This document shows positions 1 through 10,089 of a DNA stretch of 64,000 bases, one piece after another. A program made the translations under genes and the position numbers. Each line of letters opens with the position of its first letter. The first letter of the stretch is position 1. Location: assembly GCF_000400735.1 (NCBI RefSeq), contig NZ_KE007371.1:270702-334701 (forward strand). Direction: 5' to 3'. Under the pieces are notes generated by a model. The model ran no database searches. It was not told the DNA's origin and saw only the letters and a program-made list of their open reading frames with translations. Source of the stretch: Acinetobacter tandoii DSM 14970 = CIP 107469. Its GTDB lineage: Bacteria; Pseudomonadota; Gammaproteobacteria; Pseudomonadales; Moraxellaceae.

Positions 1-1
1 C

Positions 2-1372
2 CTGTCGGGCGGTGAAGCACAGCGTATTCGTCTAGCTTCGCAAATTGGTGCAGGCTTGATGGGCGTAATGTACGTGTTGGATGAGCCATCGATTGGTCTG
101 CATCAACGTGACAATGACCGTCTACTGGAAACCTTAGTGCGCTTGCGTGACCTCGGCAATACCGTGTTGGTGGTCGAACATGATGAAGATGCGATTCGTG
201 CAGCCGATCATATTATTGATATTGGTCCAGGTGCGGGCGTGCATGGTGGTGCGATTATTGCCGAAGGCACAGCAGATGAATTGGCACGTCATGAAGATTC
301 ACTCACAGGGCAATATCTGTCTGGAAAACTCAAAATTGCTGTGCCTAAACAGCGTACGCAACCGCCACGTCCTGATGAACAGATTAAACTCATGGGTGCA
401 GCGGGACACAACCTAAAAGATGTTGACCTCACCATTCCACTGGGTGTGATGACCTGCGTCACAGGCGTGTCGGGTTCAGGTAAATCAACGCTGATTAACC
501 GTACCTTATTGCCATTGGCTGCCACCCAACTCAATGGTGCAACCACCCTCACTGCGGAGAAGTTCGACTCGATTGATGGCCTACAATTCCTCGATAAAGT
601 CGTAGATATTGACCAAAGCCCGATTGGACGAACCCCACGTTCCAACCCTGCCACCTATACAGGTTTATTTACCCCAATTCGTGAGTTGTTTGCGCAAACG
701 CCAGAAGCCAAAGCTCGCGGTTATGCGGCAGGTCGTTTCTCCTTTAACGTGAAAGGCGGACGCTGTGAAGCCTGCGAAGGCGACGGTATGATTAAAGTCG
801 CCATGCACTTCTTGCCAGATATGTATGTGCCCTGTGATAACTGTCACGGTAAACGCTATAACCGTGAAACTTTGGAAGTCGGCTACAAAGGCAAAAACAT
901 TTCCGATGTATTGGACATGACCGTTGAAGATGCGATGCATTTCTTCGATGCCATTCCAGTCATTCACCGTCGTTTAGAAACTCTGAACCAAGTAGGTTTG
1001 GGTTATATCCGTTTAGGACAGTCAGCAACTACACTGTCTGGCGGTGAAGCTCAACGGGTAAAACTGGCACGTGAGTTGGCAAAACGCGATACAGGTAAAA
1101 CCTTATATGTACTGGATGAACCGACTACAGGTCTGCATTTCCATGACATTGCCAAGTTGCTCGACATCCTGCATGAGCTACGTAACAAAGGGAACACCAT
1201 TGTGGTGATTGAGCATAATTTGGATGTGATTAAAACCGCAGACTGGATTATTGACTTAGGTCCTGAAGGTGGTGCGGGTGGCGGTCAGATTATTGCCGAA
1301 GGTACACCCGAAGAAGTGGTGAAAAATAAAATTTCACATACAGCAAGGTTCTTAAAACCGTTGTTGAAGTGA
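2..1372 (+). CDS. uvrA: UvrA excinuclease ABC subunit A (3' part only)
   Basis: C-terminal half of UvrA, the damage-recognition ATPase of nucleotide excision repair. The reading frame is open from base 2, so the gene begins outside the window; about 457 residues of a family usually near 940 are present. The first visible residues are the ABC signature [11 protein letters not shown] of the first ATPase domain, followed by its Walker [12 protein letters not shown]. The second domain has Walker [10 protein letters not shown], a zinc-binding CEACEGDG plus CDNCHG, a second signature [12 protein letters not shown] and Walker [12 protein letters not shown]. The family assignment is secure. A hairpin-bearing repeat follows the stop codon. 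Confidence 0.97.
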   Translation: MSGGEAQRIRLASQIGAGLMGVMYVLDEPSIGLHQRDNDRLLETLVRLRDLGNTVLVVEHDEDAIRAADHIIDIGPGAGVHGGAIIAEGTADELARHEDSLTGQYLSGKLKIAVPKQRTQPPRPDEQIKLMGAAGHNLKDVDLTIPLGVMTCVTGVSGSGKSTLINRTLLPLAATQLNGATTLTAEKFDSIDGLQFLDKVVDIDQSPIGRTPRSNPATYTGLFTPIRELFAQTPEAKARGYAAGRFSFNVKGGRCEACEGDGMIKVAMHFLPDMYVPCDNCHGKRYNRETLEVGYKGKNISDVLDMTVEDAMHFFDAIPVIHRRLETLNQVGLGYIRLGQSATTLSGGEAQRVKLARELAKRDTGKTLYVLDEPTTGLHFHDIAKLLDILHELRNKGNTIVVIEHNLDVIKTADWIIDLGPEGGAGGGQIIAEGTPEEVVKNKISHTARFLKPLLK

Positions 1373-1380
1373 TTGTAAAA

Positions 1381-1436
1381 CCCTCCCCCTCTTTTTAATT
1401 CCCTCCTTTCCCAAAGGAGGGTTAGGGAGGATTTTT
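1381..1436. repeat. CCCTCC/GGAGGG intergenic hairpin element
   Basis: Pyrimidine-rich then purine-rich DNA after uvrA. A perfect 9-bp stem lies at 1401-1409 and 1413-1421 with loop CCC, flanked by a second CCCTCC at 1381 and a second GGGAGG at 1425-1430, then a T run. It could serve as the uvrA terminator. The layout resembles dispersed intergenic palindromes seen in many Acinetobacter genomes; that comparison is from memory. Confidence 0.5.
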
Positions 1437-1493
1437 TCCGTAAGATAATTATGCTAAAACAGTGACTCATTCACCGTTCTTTATTTTATATAG

Positions 1494-2006
1494 ATGAATT
1501 ACCTAGAAATAATAGATACAACAATAAAAATTGGTTTAGGGGCACTGATCACTGGTGTCATAGCGCATTTTAACCAAAAAGCAAACATTTCAGCTTCCGT
1601 TACCAAAGAGAATCTTTTATATCATCGAACTATACTGACAAATATTTCTAAAGATGTTGAAGAAATTAATCATTTGATCTTAAAGATTTGGGCTATTTTT
1701 GAATTTGAAGTGAAGCAAATACCTATTGATCAAAACAAAATCTTTGAAAGACTCGATCCATTACGAAAATCTCTTTTTAATGACTTTAACCTGCTAAGCA
1801 AAAATGAAGGTTTGTTATTACTTCACGGATTCACTGAACAACAAGAAAAGTTAAGAATCTATGGTGAATTATTAGGACAATTTAATTCATATACATTATT
1901 TAGAAATGGCTCTGTAGACACACAAAACACGGCTGAATATAAAATAAAAATATTAGAAGCAAGAAAAGACTTATATCAAAGTCTAAATAAAGCACTCTCC
2001 CAATGA
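1494..2006 (+). CDS. Hypothetical protein with N-terminal membrane segment
   Basis: Not recognised. The predicted 170-residue protein has one hydrophobic segment at about residues 11-27 (IGLGALITGVIAHF) followed by a long charged helical region rich in Glu, Lys and Leu, so it may be a membrane-anchored coiled-coil protein with a cytoplasmic body. No enzyme motif is visible. No convincing Shine-Dalgarno precedes the ATG; the upstream bases are ATATAG. The gene is markedly more AT-rich than uvrA before it and lies between two intergenic repeat elements, which suggests recent acquisition. Whether it is expressed is uncertain. Confidence 0.6.
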   Translation: MNYLEIIDTTIKIGLGALITGVIAHFNQKANISASVTKENLLYHRTILTNISKDVEEINHLILKIWAIFEFEVKQIPIDQNKIFERLDPLRKSLFNDFNLLSKNEGLLLLHGFTEQQEKLRIYGELLGQFNSYTLFRNGSVDTQNTAEYKIKILEARKDLYQSLNKALSQ

Positions 2007-2025
2007 CTTAATTTAGATGAAACCC

Positions 2026-2150
2026 AATCACATGACAGGCGACATGGATGTCGCCCGTTTGAATGTACTCAAAGGACTGAGCATCAGTCAAACACAAGGG
2101 TTTTGTCACTTTTGTCCAGTCAAAAGTGAGGCAACTCCTACGAAACTAAA
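2026..2150. repeat. Palindromic intergenic element, copy 1
   Basis: Within the 325-base gap before the MORN gene. It contains GACAGGCGACATGGATGTCG, an imperfect inverted segment, and a perfect 8-bp hairpin CACTTTTG/CAAAAGTG at 2107-2114 and 2121-2128, then GGCAACTCC. The same order of modules (GACAGG, GATGTCGCCCG, hairpin, ACTTTT/AAAAGT hairpin) recurs at 26206-26300. A 65-codon open frame over it at 2017-2214 follows the repeat and is not called as a gene. Confidence 0.6.
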
Positions 2151-2331
2151 ATCAAAACTGCTATTTGAATATGAGGACGTGGTAAAGAATCAAACGGATA
2201 TTCAAATCACTTAACACCAAAATCTAAATTCTATTTCTCAATTTAAATTCAAATCACGTAAAATCCGACTCGGCTTTTATCAAAACAGAAGCCCTATGAC
2301 TTTTCAATAACTCAATTACATTATCAAAATC

Positions 2332-3147
2332 ATGAAAGCATTTCTTCTCAGCATGTCTTTGGGACTTGTGTCCCTACACACCTTCGCCGATGGCTATATC
2401 AATGAAAATATGGTTGTTTTCACTTCAGAATCGGATGGCAGTGATGATCCATGGCAAGACCATCCCAAATGCACACCCAGTATTCAAGCAGGCGGTTCTT
2501 CAAAATCATGGCTAGTGCAATATTTCTACTCCGACCAAAGCCCCTTAACCTCTGGATTTATCACTACACAAAAGCCTTCGAACAAAGCCAGCGAATGCGA
2601 ACATCTGGTGCATTTTCCAGATCAGGTGCAAGGGTCAGGGACATTCGAAAGTTATTATCCGAATGGCAAAATACGCAGCCACATTGAATATGAAGATGGC
2701 AGTTATCATGGCAAACTCATTTTTTGGCATGCCAACGGTTTAAAAGAACAAGAGTCAACGATGAACTACGGCATTCCAGATGGGGAGTATCGTATTTGGC
2801 ACCCGAATGGACAATTAGCACTGTCCATGAAATATAAAGATGAGCTACAAAATGGAATGAAACAGCGTTGGTATGCCGACGGTAAACCGTGGACCTATGT
2901 CCGTTTTGAAAATGGCGTGATGCGTGGTGAACTCAAGCAATGGTTTCACAACGGCAAATTGGAACGTCGCGGAGAATACCGTAATGGTCTCAGACAAAAC
3001 CGTTATGAAATTTGGTATGAAGATGGCACACCTGAAGCTGTTTTAACCTATGATGCAGGCAGTATTGTCCAAGCCCAATGTTGGAACGAAGCTGGCAAAC
3101 CTCGTGCTCGCAATAGTTGTCTTAGCAGCTATCAAGATGAAGAATAA
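2332..3147 (+). CDS. Exported MORN-repeat (YwqK-like) protein
   Basis: 271 residues beginning with a signal peptide (MKAFLLSMSLGLVSLHTFA, cleavage likely after TFA-D), so probably periplasmic or secreted. Residues about 107-245 hold around six tandem repeats with the pattern Y-x-N-G-x ... G-x-x-x-x-W, for example WHPNGQLA, WYADGKPW, WFHNGKLE and WYEDGTPE, typical of the MORN_2 variant. Many such proteins are labelled YwqK-family antitoxin, but no toxin partner is adjacent and a true antitoxin role is doubtful here. Cysteines near both ends could form disulfides. The gene stands alone and converges on the diguanylate cyclase that follows. Confidence 0.8.
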   Translation: MKAFLLSMSLGLVSLHTFADGYINENMVVFTSESDGSDDPWQDHPKCTPSIQAGGSSKSWLVQYFYSDQSPLTSGFITTQKPSNKASECEHLVHFPDQVQGSGTFESYYPNGKIRSHIEYEDGSYHGKLIFWHANGLKEQESTMNYGIPDGEYRIWHPNGQLALSMKYKDELQNGMKQRWYADGKPWTYVRFENGVMRGELKQWFHNGKLERRGEYRNGLRQNRYEIWYEDGTPEAVLTYDAGSIVQAQCWNEAGKPRARNSCLSSYQDEE

Positions 3148-3181
3148 TTCTAAATAAACACTTATTGATGCGGTGATAAGT

Positions 3182-4885
3182 CTAACCTTGTACCGCATTT
3201 TTCCCTTTCGCCTTCGCTTTAAATAAAGACTGATCGGCTTTATGAAATAACTCTAACCAACTGGCGCCGCCAATGGCATAGCCCGCACTGACAGAGACAT
3301 GTAAATCGGGGGCTAGACCCACCTGCATATTTGTCTTATCTACATCACGACGAATCTGATCGGCTATGCTCAGCGCTTCAACATCGTTCATTTGCTCAAG
3401 CAAGACCAAAAATTCATCGCCACCATAACGCACAATTAAATCCGTGCTACGCACATGGGCTTTTAAAATATTGGCCACCATCTGAATCACTTTGTCGCCA
3501 ATCATATGCCCATACTGATCATTCACTTGTTTAAAATCATCAATGTCAATCACTATCAAACCCAGCTTTTCGAGTTTTTTTGGCTGATTTTCTAAGTGCC
3601 GAATATAACTCTCTAAAGCCAAACGATTCGCTACGCCAGTTAAAGCATCAGAATTGGCAATATTTTTTAATTGAAACTCTAAAGCATCTCGTTGTTGCAA
3701 CATACTTTCTAATTTACGTATTGCGGTAAACAGTGAGTCTACCCCTGAACCATGCTGTAATGTTTCAGCTATCTCAAGCTTTGAGCCTTGGGACAAATTT
3801 AAAATCGTTTCTCGCGCTTGAATTAACGGTTCAAAAACCCTACGACGCGCGTAGATCATGGTGAATAAAGCAGCAAACAAGGAAACAGTGGTCACAAAAA
3901 GGGTCAGAAAAAATTGACGTTGCGCCTGTAATTTCTCTCGTTCTGCCACTTGCAAACTATAATCTAAAATATAGGTTTGCAAATTCACAACAGAACTGAA
4001 TTTATCGACGATTTTCTTGGTTAACTCGGTCCCCGACAGTCCATAAGGTCGACTCGAAAGGCTGTCTTGTATCAAATGTTGTACCGTACTAATCCCCTGT
4101 TCAAGAAAGTCCGTTCTGACTTTGTCATGTAATTGCATGAATTCAGCAGTTTTATCTTGTTCAGGCAAGACGGTATTCACCAAATCCCATAAATAATGTG
4201 CCTGATGCTGGGTTTGTAAAGAACGTGCCAAATTGGTATCTGGCATTTTCTGTTTAAACGTTACTGGGGCAATCACATTCGAAGCCACACGCCCCGCTTG
4301 ATCACGTAAATCCGCTAAAATTAAAATCAAGGTATAATAATTCGAGGTATGCTCATCAAGGTTTTGTGAGTGAATTACCATATTTTTCAATACATTATGA
4401 CTTGCATCCCATGCCGAGAACATCTGTAAAATGGCGGCATCCAATTGTTCCATATTGCGTTGTGAACGGGGCAAAGCCGCATACGAATCTACCGCCTCAC
4501 GCCCTTGTTGTAACTGTGGTTGTAATTGCGTCACAATTTCAATCGCTTCAGTACTAAATCCCGTTTCTTTCAGACGTAAAATAGTACTCTGAATATGCTG
4601 ATCCACACCTCGACGATATTCAACTAATTCTTGTAGGTTTTGTGCATAATCTTCAGGGGTACTCGACATGACTTTGTTGCTGGGTGCACGTTCACGTGAA
4701 ATTTTATTGGATAATTCGGCAACTGCACGGAGACTCTGAATCTCTGTTAAGGAAAGCTGTGCATGCTGGTAATTTTGGTGGCTTTTAAAAATAAGGGGTA
4801 CGGAAATAAACAGTAACGAAAGTACAATGACCAACATTGCACCCAATAATCGCTGACTTATATTTTCTGCACGTAATCTTGCCAT
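3182..4885 (-). CDS. Membrane diguanylate cyclase (GGDEF)
   Basis: Predicted to make cyclic di-GMP from two GTP at the inner membrane. An N-terminal membrane helix (about residues 13-31) and a second at about 327-345 enclose a roughly 290-residue helical periplasmic sensor. A short HAMP-like linker and a C-terminal GGDEF domain follow. The active-site motif is intact (YGGDEF), and an RxxD inhibitory site (RSTD) lies five residues before it, so product inhibition is expected. No EAL domain is present. The 567-residue length fits a sensor cyclase. The ligand is not predictable. No clear ribosome binding site precedes the chosen ATG. Confidence 0.9.
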   Translation of the reverse strand: MARLRAENISQRLLGAMLVIVLSLLFISVPLIFKSHQNYQHAQLSLTEIQSLRAVAELSNKISRERAPSNKVMSSTPEDYAQNLQELVEYRRGVDQHIQSTILRLKETGFSTEAIEIVTQLQPQLQQGREAVDSYAALPRSQRNMEQLDAAILQMFSAWDASHNVLKNMVIHSQNLDEHTSNYYTLILILADLRDQAGRVASNVIAPVTFKQKMPDTNLARSLQTQHQAHYLWDLVNTVLPEQDKTAEFMQLHDKVRTDFLEQGISTVQHLIQDSLSSRPYGLSGTELTKKIVDKFSSVVNLQTYILDYSLQVAEREKLQAQRQFFLTLFVTTVSLFAALFTMIYARRRVFEPLIQARETILNLSQGSKLEIAETLQHGSGVDSLFTAIRKLESMLQQRDALEFQLKNIANSDALTGVANRLALESYIRHLENQPKKLEKLGLIVIDIDDFKQVNDQYGHMIGDKVIQMVANILKAHVRSTDLIVRYGGDEFLVLLEQMNDVEALSIADQIRRDVDKTNMQVGLAPDLHVSVSAGYAIGGASWLELFHKADQSLFKAKAKGKNAVQG

Positions 4886-5087
4886 GAATATGATTAAATT
4901 TCTCTACGTTGCGTCTTTATAGTTAAACCACAACCTTTATAAAAGATGCAACTCTGCAAATGATATTTTAATTTGTTAGTTTGACTTCGTGTTGAGGTAT
5001 TTAAATTTAACATAAACAATTAAGCACTCGTAAACAAACTTAGGCTGCTTTCATCTCATTACCTCGTCTATTGTATGTCTTTTATTT

Positions 5088-6019
<932 letters not shown>

Positions 6020-6020
<1 letters not shown>

Positions 6021-6035
6021 GGTGCATAATGCACA
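6020..6035. promoter_or_regulatory. GGTGCAT-ATGCAC palindrome (NtrC-like half sites)
   Basis: TGGTGCATAATGCACA is a near-perfect inverted repeat of the GTGCA element also found at 6190-6206. It overlaps the start predicted for the upstream promoter, a usual operator position. The binding protein is not shown by sequence; NtrC is one candidate. Confidence 0.35.
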
Positions 6036-6096
6036 AAATTAGGGCGTTTTTAATTTCATCCTCAGCAGATATTTTTAAATTTCCCTGTTTTTTGGC

Positions 6097-6140
6097 AAAA
6101 AAAATCCCAGTTTATTTATTTAAACTGGGATTTTTTTTGC
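6097..6140. terminator. Orphan bidirectional intrinsic terminator
   Basis: A 12-bp stem AATCCCAGTTTA/TAAACTGGGATT (6103-6114, 6121-6132) with loop TTTATT, flanked by an A run and a T run so that it works in both directions. No protein gene lies just before it on either strand, which implies a short non-coding transcript. Confidence 0.8.
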
Positions 6141-6189
6141 TTATGCAATTAAATCTCAACATTAAATTCACGTAAATCTAAAGAATAAT

Positions 6190-6206
6190 TGCACTATATT
6201 GGTGCA
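6190..6206. promoter_or_regulatory. NtrC-type enhancer site
   Basis: TGCACTATATTGGTGCA matches the classical NtrC recognition pattern TGCAC-N7-GTGCA used upstream of enterobacterial glnA. A further half site TGCA follows at 6213. No glnA or other nitrogen gene is next to it; the nearest genes are the broken blaOXA and the Omp33-36 porin 790 bases away. No convincing sigma-54 promoter with GG and GC elements was found close by. Confidence 0.5.
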
Positions 6207-6380
6207 TAAATAATGCAAATACTGGCTTGATTTGTTATATTTATACTCACCCTACACCCCTGAAAAAATGTAATTAGATCAGTTGATGACTCTTAATCCT
6301 CCTCATCTGTGGCCTATGCAATACATTAATTCTTCTCTGAATGTTGATATTTTCAAGTTATAAATCATGTTTTTAAAAGC

Positions 6381-6412
6381 AAAAAAAAGCCCAACCTTGG
6401 GGAAAGTTGGGC
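6381..6412 (-). terminator. Orphan minus-strand intrinsic terminator
   Basis: The stem GCCCAAC/GTTGGGC (6389-6395, 6406-6412) is followed on the minus strand by eight U residues. No minus-strand protein gene precedes it between here and the porin, so a small RNA or a long antisense leader is implied. Confidence 0.7.
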
Positions 6413-6842
6413 GATAAACTAAAAACTTTTTGTGGAGAATCAGGCAAGTATCACACTATTTACATGAAACATGATCTGATTACTCAATTATTATGTCCCT
6501 CTTTTGTTCAGAAGTAAAGCCGATTAAATTACTTTGTTTTATATAAAGACACATTTAATACAAATTTCGAGAATTAAGTCACACTAATAAGTAAAAATAG
6601 CTTATAAAAAAGCCAATTGTTACATTTTTCGCAATATTTAATGAAATTTTGAACAAAAATTTGGAATGAATTACAAAATTTTGCTTCAATTTAATGAAAT
6701 TTATCATTGTTTTTGTCAATTATTTTTAACAAATTAATTCTTTTTTACAATCAAAAAGCCATCTTATTTCGCACTGTTATTGTGCCAAAAATTTAGAAAA
6801 GAATGCACTTATTTAATTGTTATCCTTGTCTTTTTTTAAAGG

Positions 6843-6870
6843 TTGACACATTTTTTTCCATTTGTCTAAT
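6843..6870 (+). promoter_or_regulatory. Promoter of the Omp33-36 gene
   Basis: TTGACA (6843-6848), 16-base spacer, TCTAAT (6865-6870). The -35 matches the consensus fully and the -10 in five of six bases. The predicted leader is about 115 bases long. This fits an abundant outer membrane protein. Confidence 0.65.
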
Positions 6871-6993
6871 TTCTGTACATCTTTTTTTTAGGTGAAAACC
6901 CACTGCACTCTGTAACATACACTTAATTGACTAAATAAATTGTTACAATACAATGCCACTTGTTTAATCCATTCTAACAAACTGGTAACACTC

Positions 6994-7896
6994 ATGAAAA
7001 AACTCGGTTTAGCCACTGCTTTATTATTAGCCATGACCGGTGCTCAAGCATACCAATTCGAAGTACAAGGTCAGTCTGAGTACATCGATACTACTGTAAA
7101 TGACAAAGACTTTACTGGTGGTGTGCAAGGTACTTACTACTTTAAAGATGTAGATTCTTCTAAAGGTCCTTTAGCTGAAGCAGCTTTCTTAAACCAAGCG
7201 TCTAATGTTTCTTTGGCATACAACTATGCTGAATTAGGTTCGAACGGTTTTGATGTTACTGCTCACAACTATGGTGCTAAAGCTGAAGCTTATGTACCAA
7301 CTAAATTTGTACCTGTATATGCAAGCGCGTCTTACAGTCATACAATTTTAGATGCGAAAAATAACCAAACTGCCGCTCTTGAAGACAACGGTGACCGTTA
7401 TGCATTGGAAGTTGGTGCTTTAGCTACTCCAAACTTCTTGGTTGCTGTAGGTTATACTAGCGCTGCTGATCAATTTGCTTTAGATGCATTTAATGTAATG
7501 AGCAAAGGTGTGGTTAATGCCGTAGGTGAAACTGCAACGATTGATGAAGACCAAGATGCAATCACTGCACGTACTAAATACGTAGGCAACATTGACGGTA
7601 CAAACATGTCAATCGGTTTTGAATCTGGCCTTGTTTACGGTGATTCAACTGCATACCAATTAAAAACTGACCTTTATTTAAATCCTAAATTAAGTGTTGG
7701 CGCTTCTTATGCTGAATCTAGTTACGAAGGTACACCTGACTCAGCTTGGGGTGCAAACGTAAACTACTTCATCACTCCAGCAGTTGCTGTAGGTGCGAGT
7801 TACGTAAATGCTAACTACCAAGCAGATAAAGGCCAAGCGGTTTCATATGCTGGTGATACACAAACTGTTGGCTTAAATGCTAAATTCCGTTTCTAA
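6994..7896 (+). CDS. omp33-36: Omp33-36 family outer membrane porin
   Basis: Beta-barrel porin of the outer membrane. The start is ATG at 6994 because it opens a standard signal peptide (MKKLGLATALLLAMTGAQA) cut before YQFEVQG; an in-frame ATG at 6940 would add a non-signal extension. The mature start, the GTYYF and GPLAEAAFLNQASNVS segments and the C-terminal KFRF (ending in Phe for barrel assembly) match Omp33-36 of A. baumannii, a water/solute channel whose loss is associated with carbapenem resistance. Two relatives lie at 30575 and 31725. A strong promoter precedes it and a shared terminator follows. Confidence 0.93.
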   Translation: MKKLGLATALLLAMTGAQAYQFEVQGQSEYIDTTVNDKDFTGGVQGTYYFKDVDSSKGPLAEAAFLNQASNVSLAYNYAELGSNGFDVTAHNYGAKAEAYVPTKFVPVYASASYSHTILDAKNNQTAALEDNGDRYALEVGALATPNFLVAVGYTSAADQFALDAFNVMSKGVVNAVGETATIDEDQDAITARTKYVGNIDGTNMSIGFESGLVYGDSTAYQLKTDLYLNPKLSVGASYAESSYEGTPDSAWGANVNYFITPAVAVGASYVNANYQADKGQAVSYAGDTQTVGLNAKFRF

Positions 7897-7914
7897 TTGA
7901 TTAGACCCTGAATT

Positions 7915-7943
7915 AAAAAAGGACGCTGCATGCGTCCTTTTTT
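7915..7943. terminator. Bidirectional terminator between porin and BCCT genes
   Basis: GGACGC/GCGTCC stem with an A run before and a T run after, placed between two convergent genes (porin ending 7896, transporter ending 7948). Confidence 0.85.
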
Positions 7944-7947
7944 ATGC

Positions 7948-9921
7948 TTATGCGTTCGGGCTACGCACCAAACTCAAGAAATGTAAATGACGTTCATACT
8001 GATCAATAATATCTTGCAGTAAATCTTCCAAGGTCCAGTCCATCACATCATAATTTTGACCACCTTCCCGCAAGAAAACTTCGGCTTGATAAAACGGCTG
8101 GTCTTGCTCTCGCGCATCTGCCATGAAACTCGGCGGATGAGTTTCACGTGAAACCACCTGATAAATAAAATTGATTTCATTGTGATGATCAACACGCAGT
8201 TGCAATCCCTGTTCGACGGGTCGAATGGTCACTTCAAGTTGACGGCGCTGAAATTCCTTTTGTACTTGTAGAAAAGCATGTTGCACATCTTGTTGTATAA
8301 ACTGCTCAACTTCTTGTTGGGTATGCGGGTAATGCATAATCAGCCCTAAACGCTGTTGCCAACTGCGTGGATTTTGAATGGCTCGTGGAGTAATCCTTGC
8401 TTCTTGCAGTGCTTGCATTTTAGTCAAATCTAAACTGAGCGCTTTGATTAAGCCCCAACTCATCAATAGCATAATCAAAGTAAATGGCAAAGCACTCATA
8501 ATTGTGGCCGATTGCAATGCCGCTAGGCCACCCGCCATCAAGAGAATAATCGAGAGCAATGCAATTAGAATCGTCCAAAATAATCGCTGCCATAAAGGTG
8601 AATTCTCACTTTCTGCAGTTAAATAATCAATCACGAGAGAGCCCGAGTCAGCGGAAGTGACAAAGAACAGCACCACCAATACCGTGGCAATCAGACTCGA
8701 AATTTGGACAAAAGGAAGATGGGTCAAAAACTCAAACAATGCTACAGATGAATCACGCTGTACTGCTGCAATTAAGGAGGTTTGCCCATCATGAAGAATA
8801 CTGAACAGCGCCGCATTCCCCATAAAACCCATCCAGATTAGAGTAAAACCTGTCGGAATAAACAACACACCAACAATGAACTCTCGGATACTGCGCCCAC
8901 GAGAGACTCGGGCAATAAACATTCCGACAAATGGCGACCATGAAATCCACCATGCCCAGTACATAATCGTCCACCCGCCAATCCAGCCATTGGGTTGATA
9001 GGCATATAAATTAAACGTCATGCTAAACAGGTTAGATACATATTGCCCAGCATTTTGAATCGTGGTTTGTAGGATATAAATTGAGGAACTGGCGAAAAAA
9101 ACGAATAAAAGCAAAACTAAAGCGAGAATCAAATTCAACTCAGACAGTCGCTTAATCCCTTTATCTAGCCCAAAACCGACCGATAAGGATGCTAAAAAGC
9201 TGACAAAGACAATCAGCCCCACTTGAATAGCCACACTTTGCTGAATACCGAATAAGTAATTTAAGCCAGAATTAATTTGCGTGACGCCAAAACCGAGTGT
9301 AGTGGCTACCCCAAAAATCGTGCCCAAAGTGGCAAAAGTATCAACCGCGTCCCCTACAGGACCATATATTTTTTTGCCAACCAGTGGATACAATGCTGAA
9401 CGGACTTTTAGCGGCAAATTATGCCGAAAGGAAAAATAAGCCAATGATAATCCCACCAGCGCATAAATAGCCCATGCATGCAAACCCCAATGGAAAAAAG
9501 TAATCCGCATCGCTTGCTGTGCCGAGGCTAACGTTTCCCCTTCCCCAGTCGGTGGGCTGACATAATGCATGACGGGTTCAGCCACGCCAAAAAACATCAG
9601 CCCAATCCCCATACCAGCGGTAAACAGCATGGCAAACCAAGAGCCTTTACTATATTCGGGGCTGCTATGCTCAGGCCCCAGTTTAATTTTACCCATGTCC
9701 GATATGGCAATGAAAATCAATAAAATAAGAAAAAAAGCAACGGCTAAAACATAAAACCAGCTAAAAGAATCAATAATCCATTGATTTAAATGCTTGGTTA
9801 AGCGTTCAAAACCGCTTGGATCGAATAAAATGAGCGCCAAAAATAGCGCGATAATCGCAACAGTACTTAAAAATACATTCCGTTTGACATTGGCAAATGG
9901 AGACGTCTTGATGGAAGGCAT
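7948..9921 (-). CDS. betT: BCCT transporter, BetT-like (choline/betaine uptake)
   Basis: 657-residue inner-membrane transporter of the betaine/choline/carnitine family, with about twelve membrane helices up to residue 510. The family Trp-rich signature is visible (YWAWWISWSPFVGMFIARVSRG), as are GMGIGLMFFGVAEP and the F-H-W-G-L-H-A-W box. A cytoplasmic C-terminal extension of about 145 residues is typical of BetT-type choline transporters and can tune activity to osmolarity. Substrate is inferred; no bet genes are adjacent. GGGGGAAATT before the ATG is a strong ribosome binding site. Confidence 0.88.
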   Translation of the reverse strand: MPSIKTSPFANVKRNVFLSTVAIIALFLALILFDPSGFERLTKHLNQWIIDSFSWFYVLAVAFFLILLIFIAISDMGKIKLGPEHSSPEYSKGSWFAMLFTAGMGIGLMFFGVAEPVMHYVSPPTGEGETLASAQQAMRITFFHWGLHAWAIYALVGLSLAYFSFRHNLPLKVRSALYPLVGKKIYGPVGDAVDTFATLGTIFGVATTLGFGVTQINSGLNYLFGIQQSVAIQVGLIVFVSFLASLSVGFGLDKGIKRLSELNLILALVLLLFVFFASSSIYILQTTIQNAGQYVSNLFSMTFNLYAYQPNGWIGGWTIMYWAWWISWSPFVGMFIARVSRGRSIREFIVGVLFIPTGFTLIWMGFMGNAALFSILHDGQTSLIAAVQRDSSVALFEFLTHLPFVQISSLIATVLVVLFFVTSADSGSLVIDYLTAESENSPLWQRLFWTILIALLSIILLMAGGLAALQSATIMSALPFTLIMLLMSWGLIKALSLDLTKMQALQEARITPRAIQNPRSWQQRLGLIMHYPHTQQEVEQFIQQDVQHAFLQVQKEFQRRQLEVTIRPVEQGLQLRVDHHNEINFIYQVVSRETHPPSFMADAREQDQPFYQAEVFLREGGQNYDVMDWTLEDLLQDIIDQYERHLHFLSLVRSPNA

Positions 9922-10089
9922 AATTTCCCCCAGAAGATTTTTATAGATGTAAAAAAGATGAAACCAATTCGGTTAATTTCGCGGATCTTATTAAGAAATG
10001 AATATGTTAAATTTTAACGATTCTTATTAATGATAATAAATACGGTGAGGCAAAGCAGTTCAATTCCTGTAACGATTTATCGCGTTGCA

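Noticed and set aside
2017..2214. 65-codon open frame after the AT-rich orphan gene
   Set aside because: It lies over a palindromic repeat, has no ribosome binding site and no protein-like composition.
2332..3147. Toxin-antitoxin system
   Set aside because: The YwqK-type MORN protein has a signal peptide and no toxin gene beside it.
3331..3534. Open frame antisense to the GGDEF domain
   Set aside because: Shadow of a well-supported gene; no start signal.
6211..6232. Sigma-54 promoter TGGCTTGATTTGTTAT
   Set aside because: Has GG at -24 but lacks the required GC at -12.
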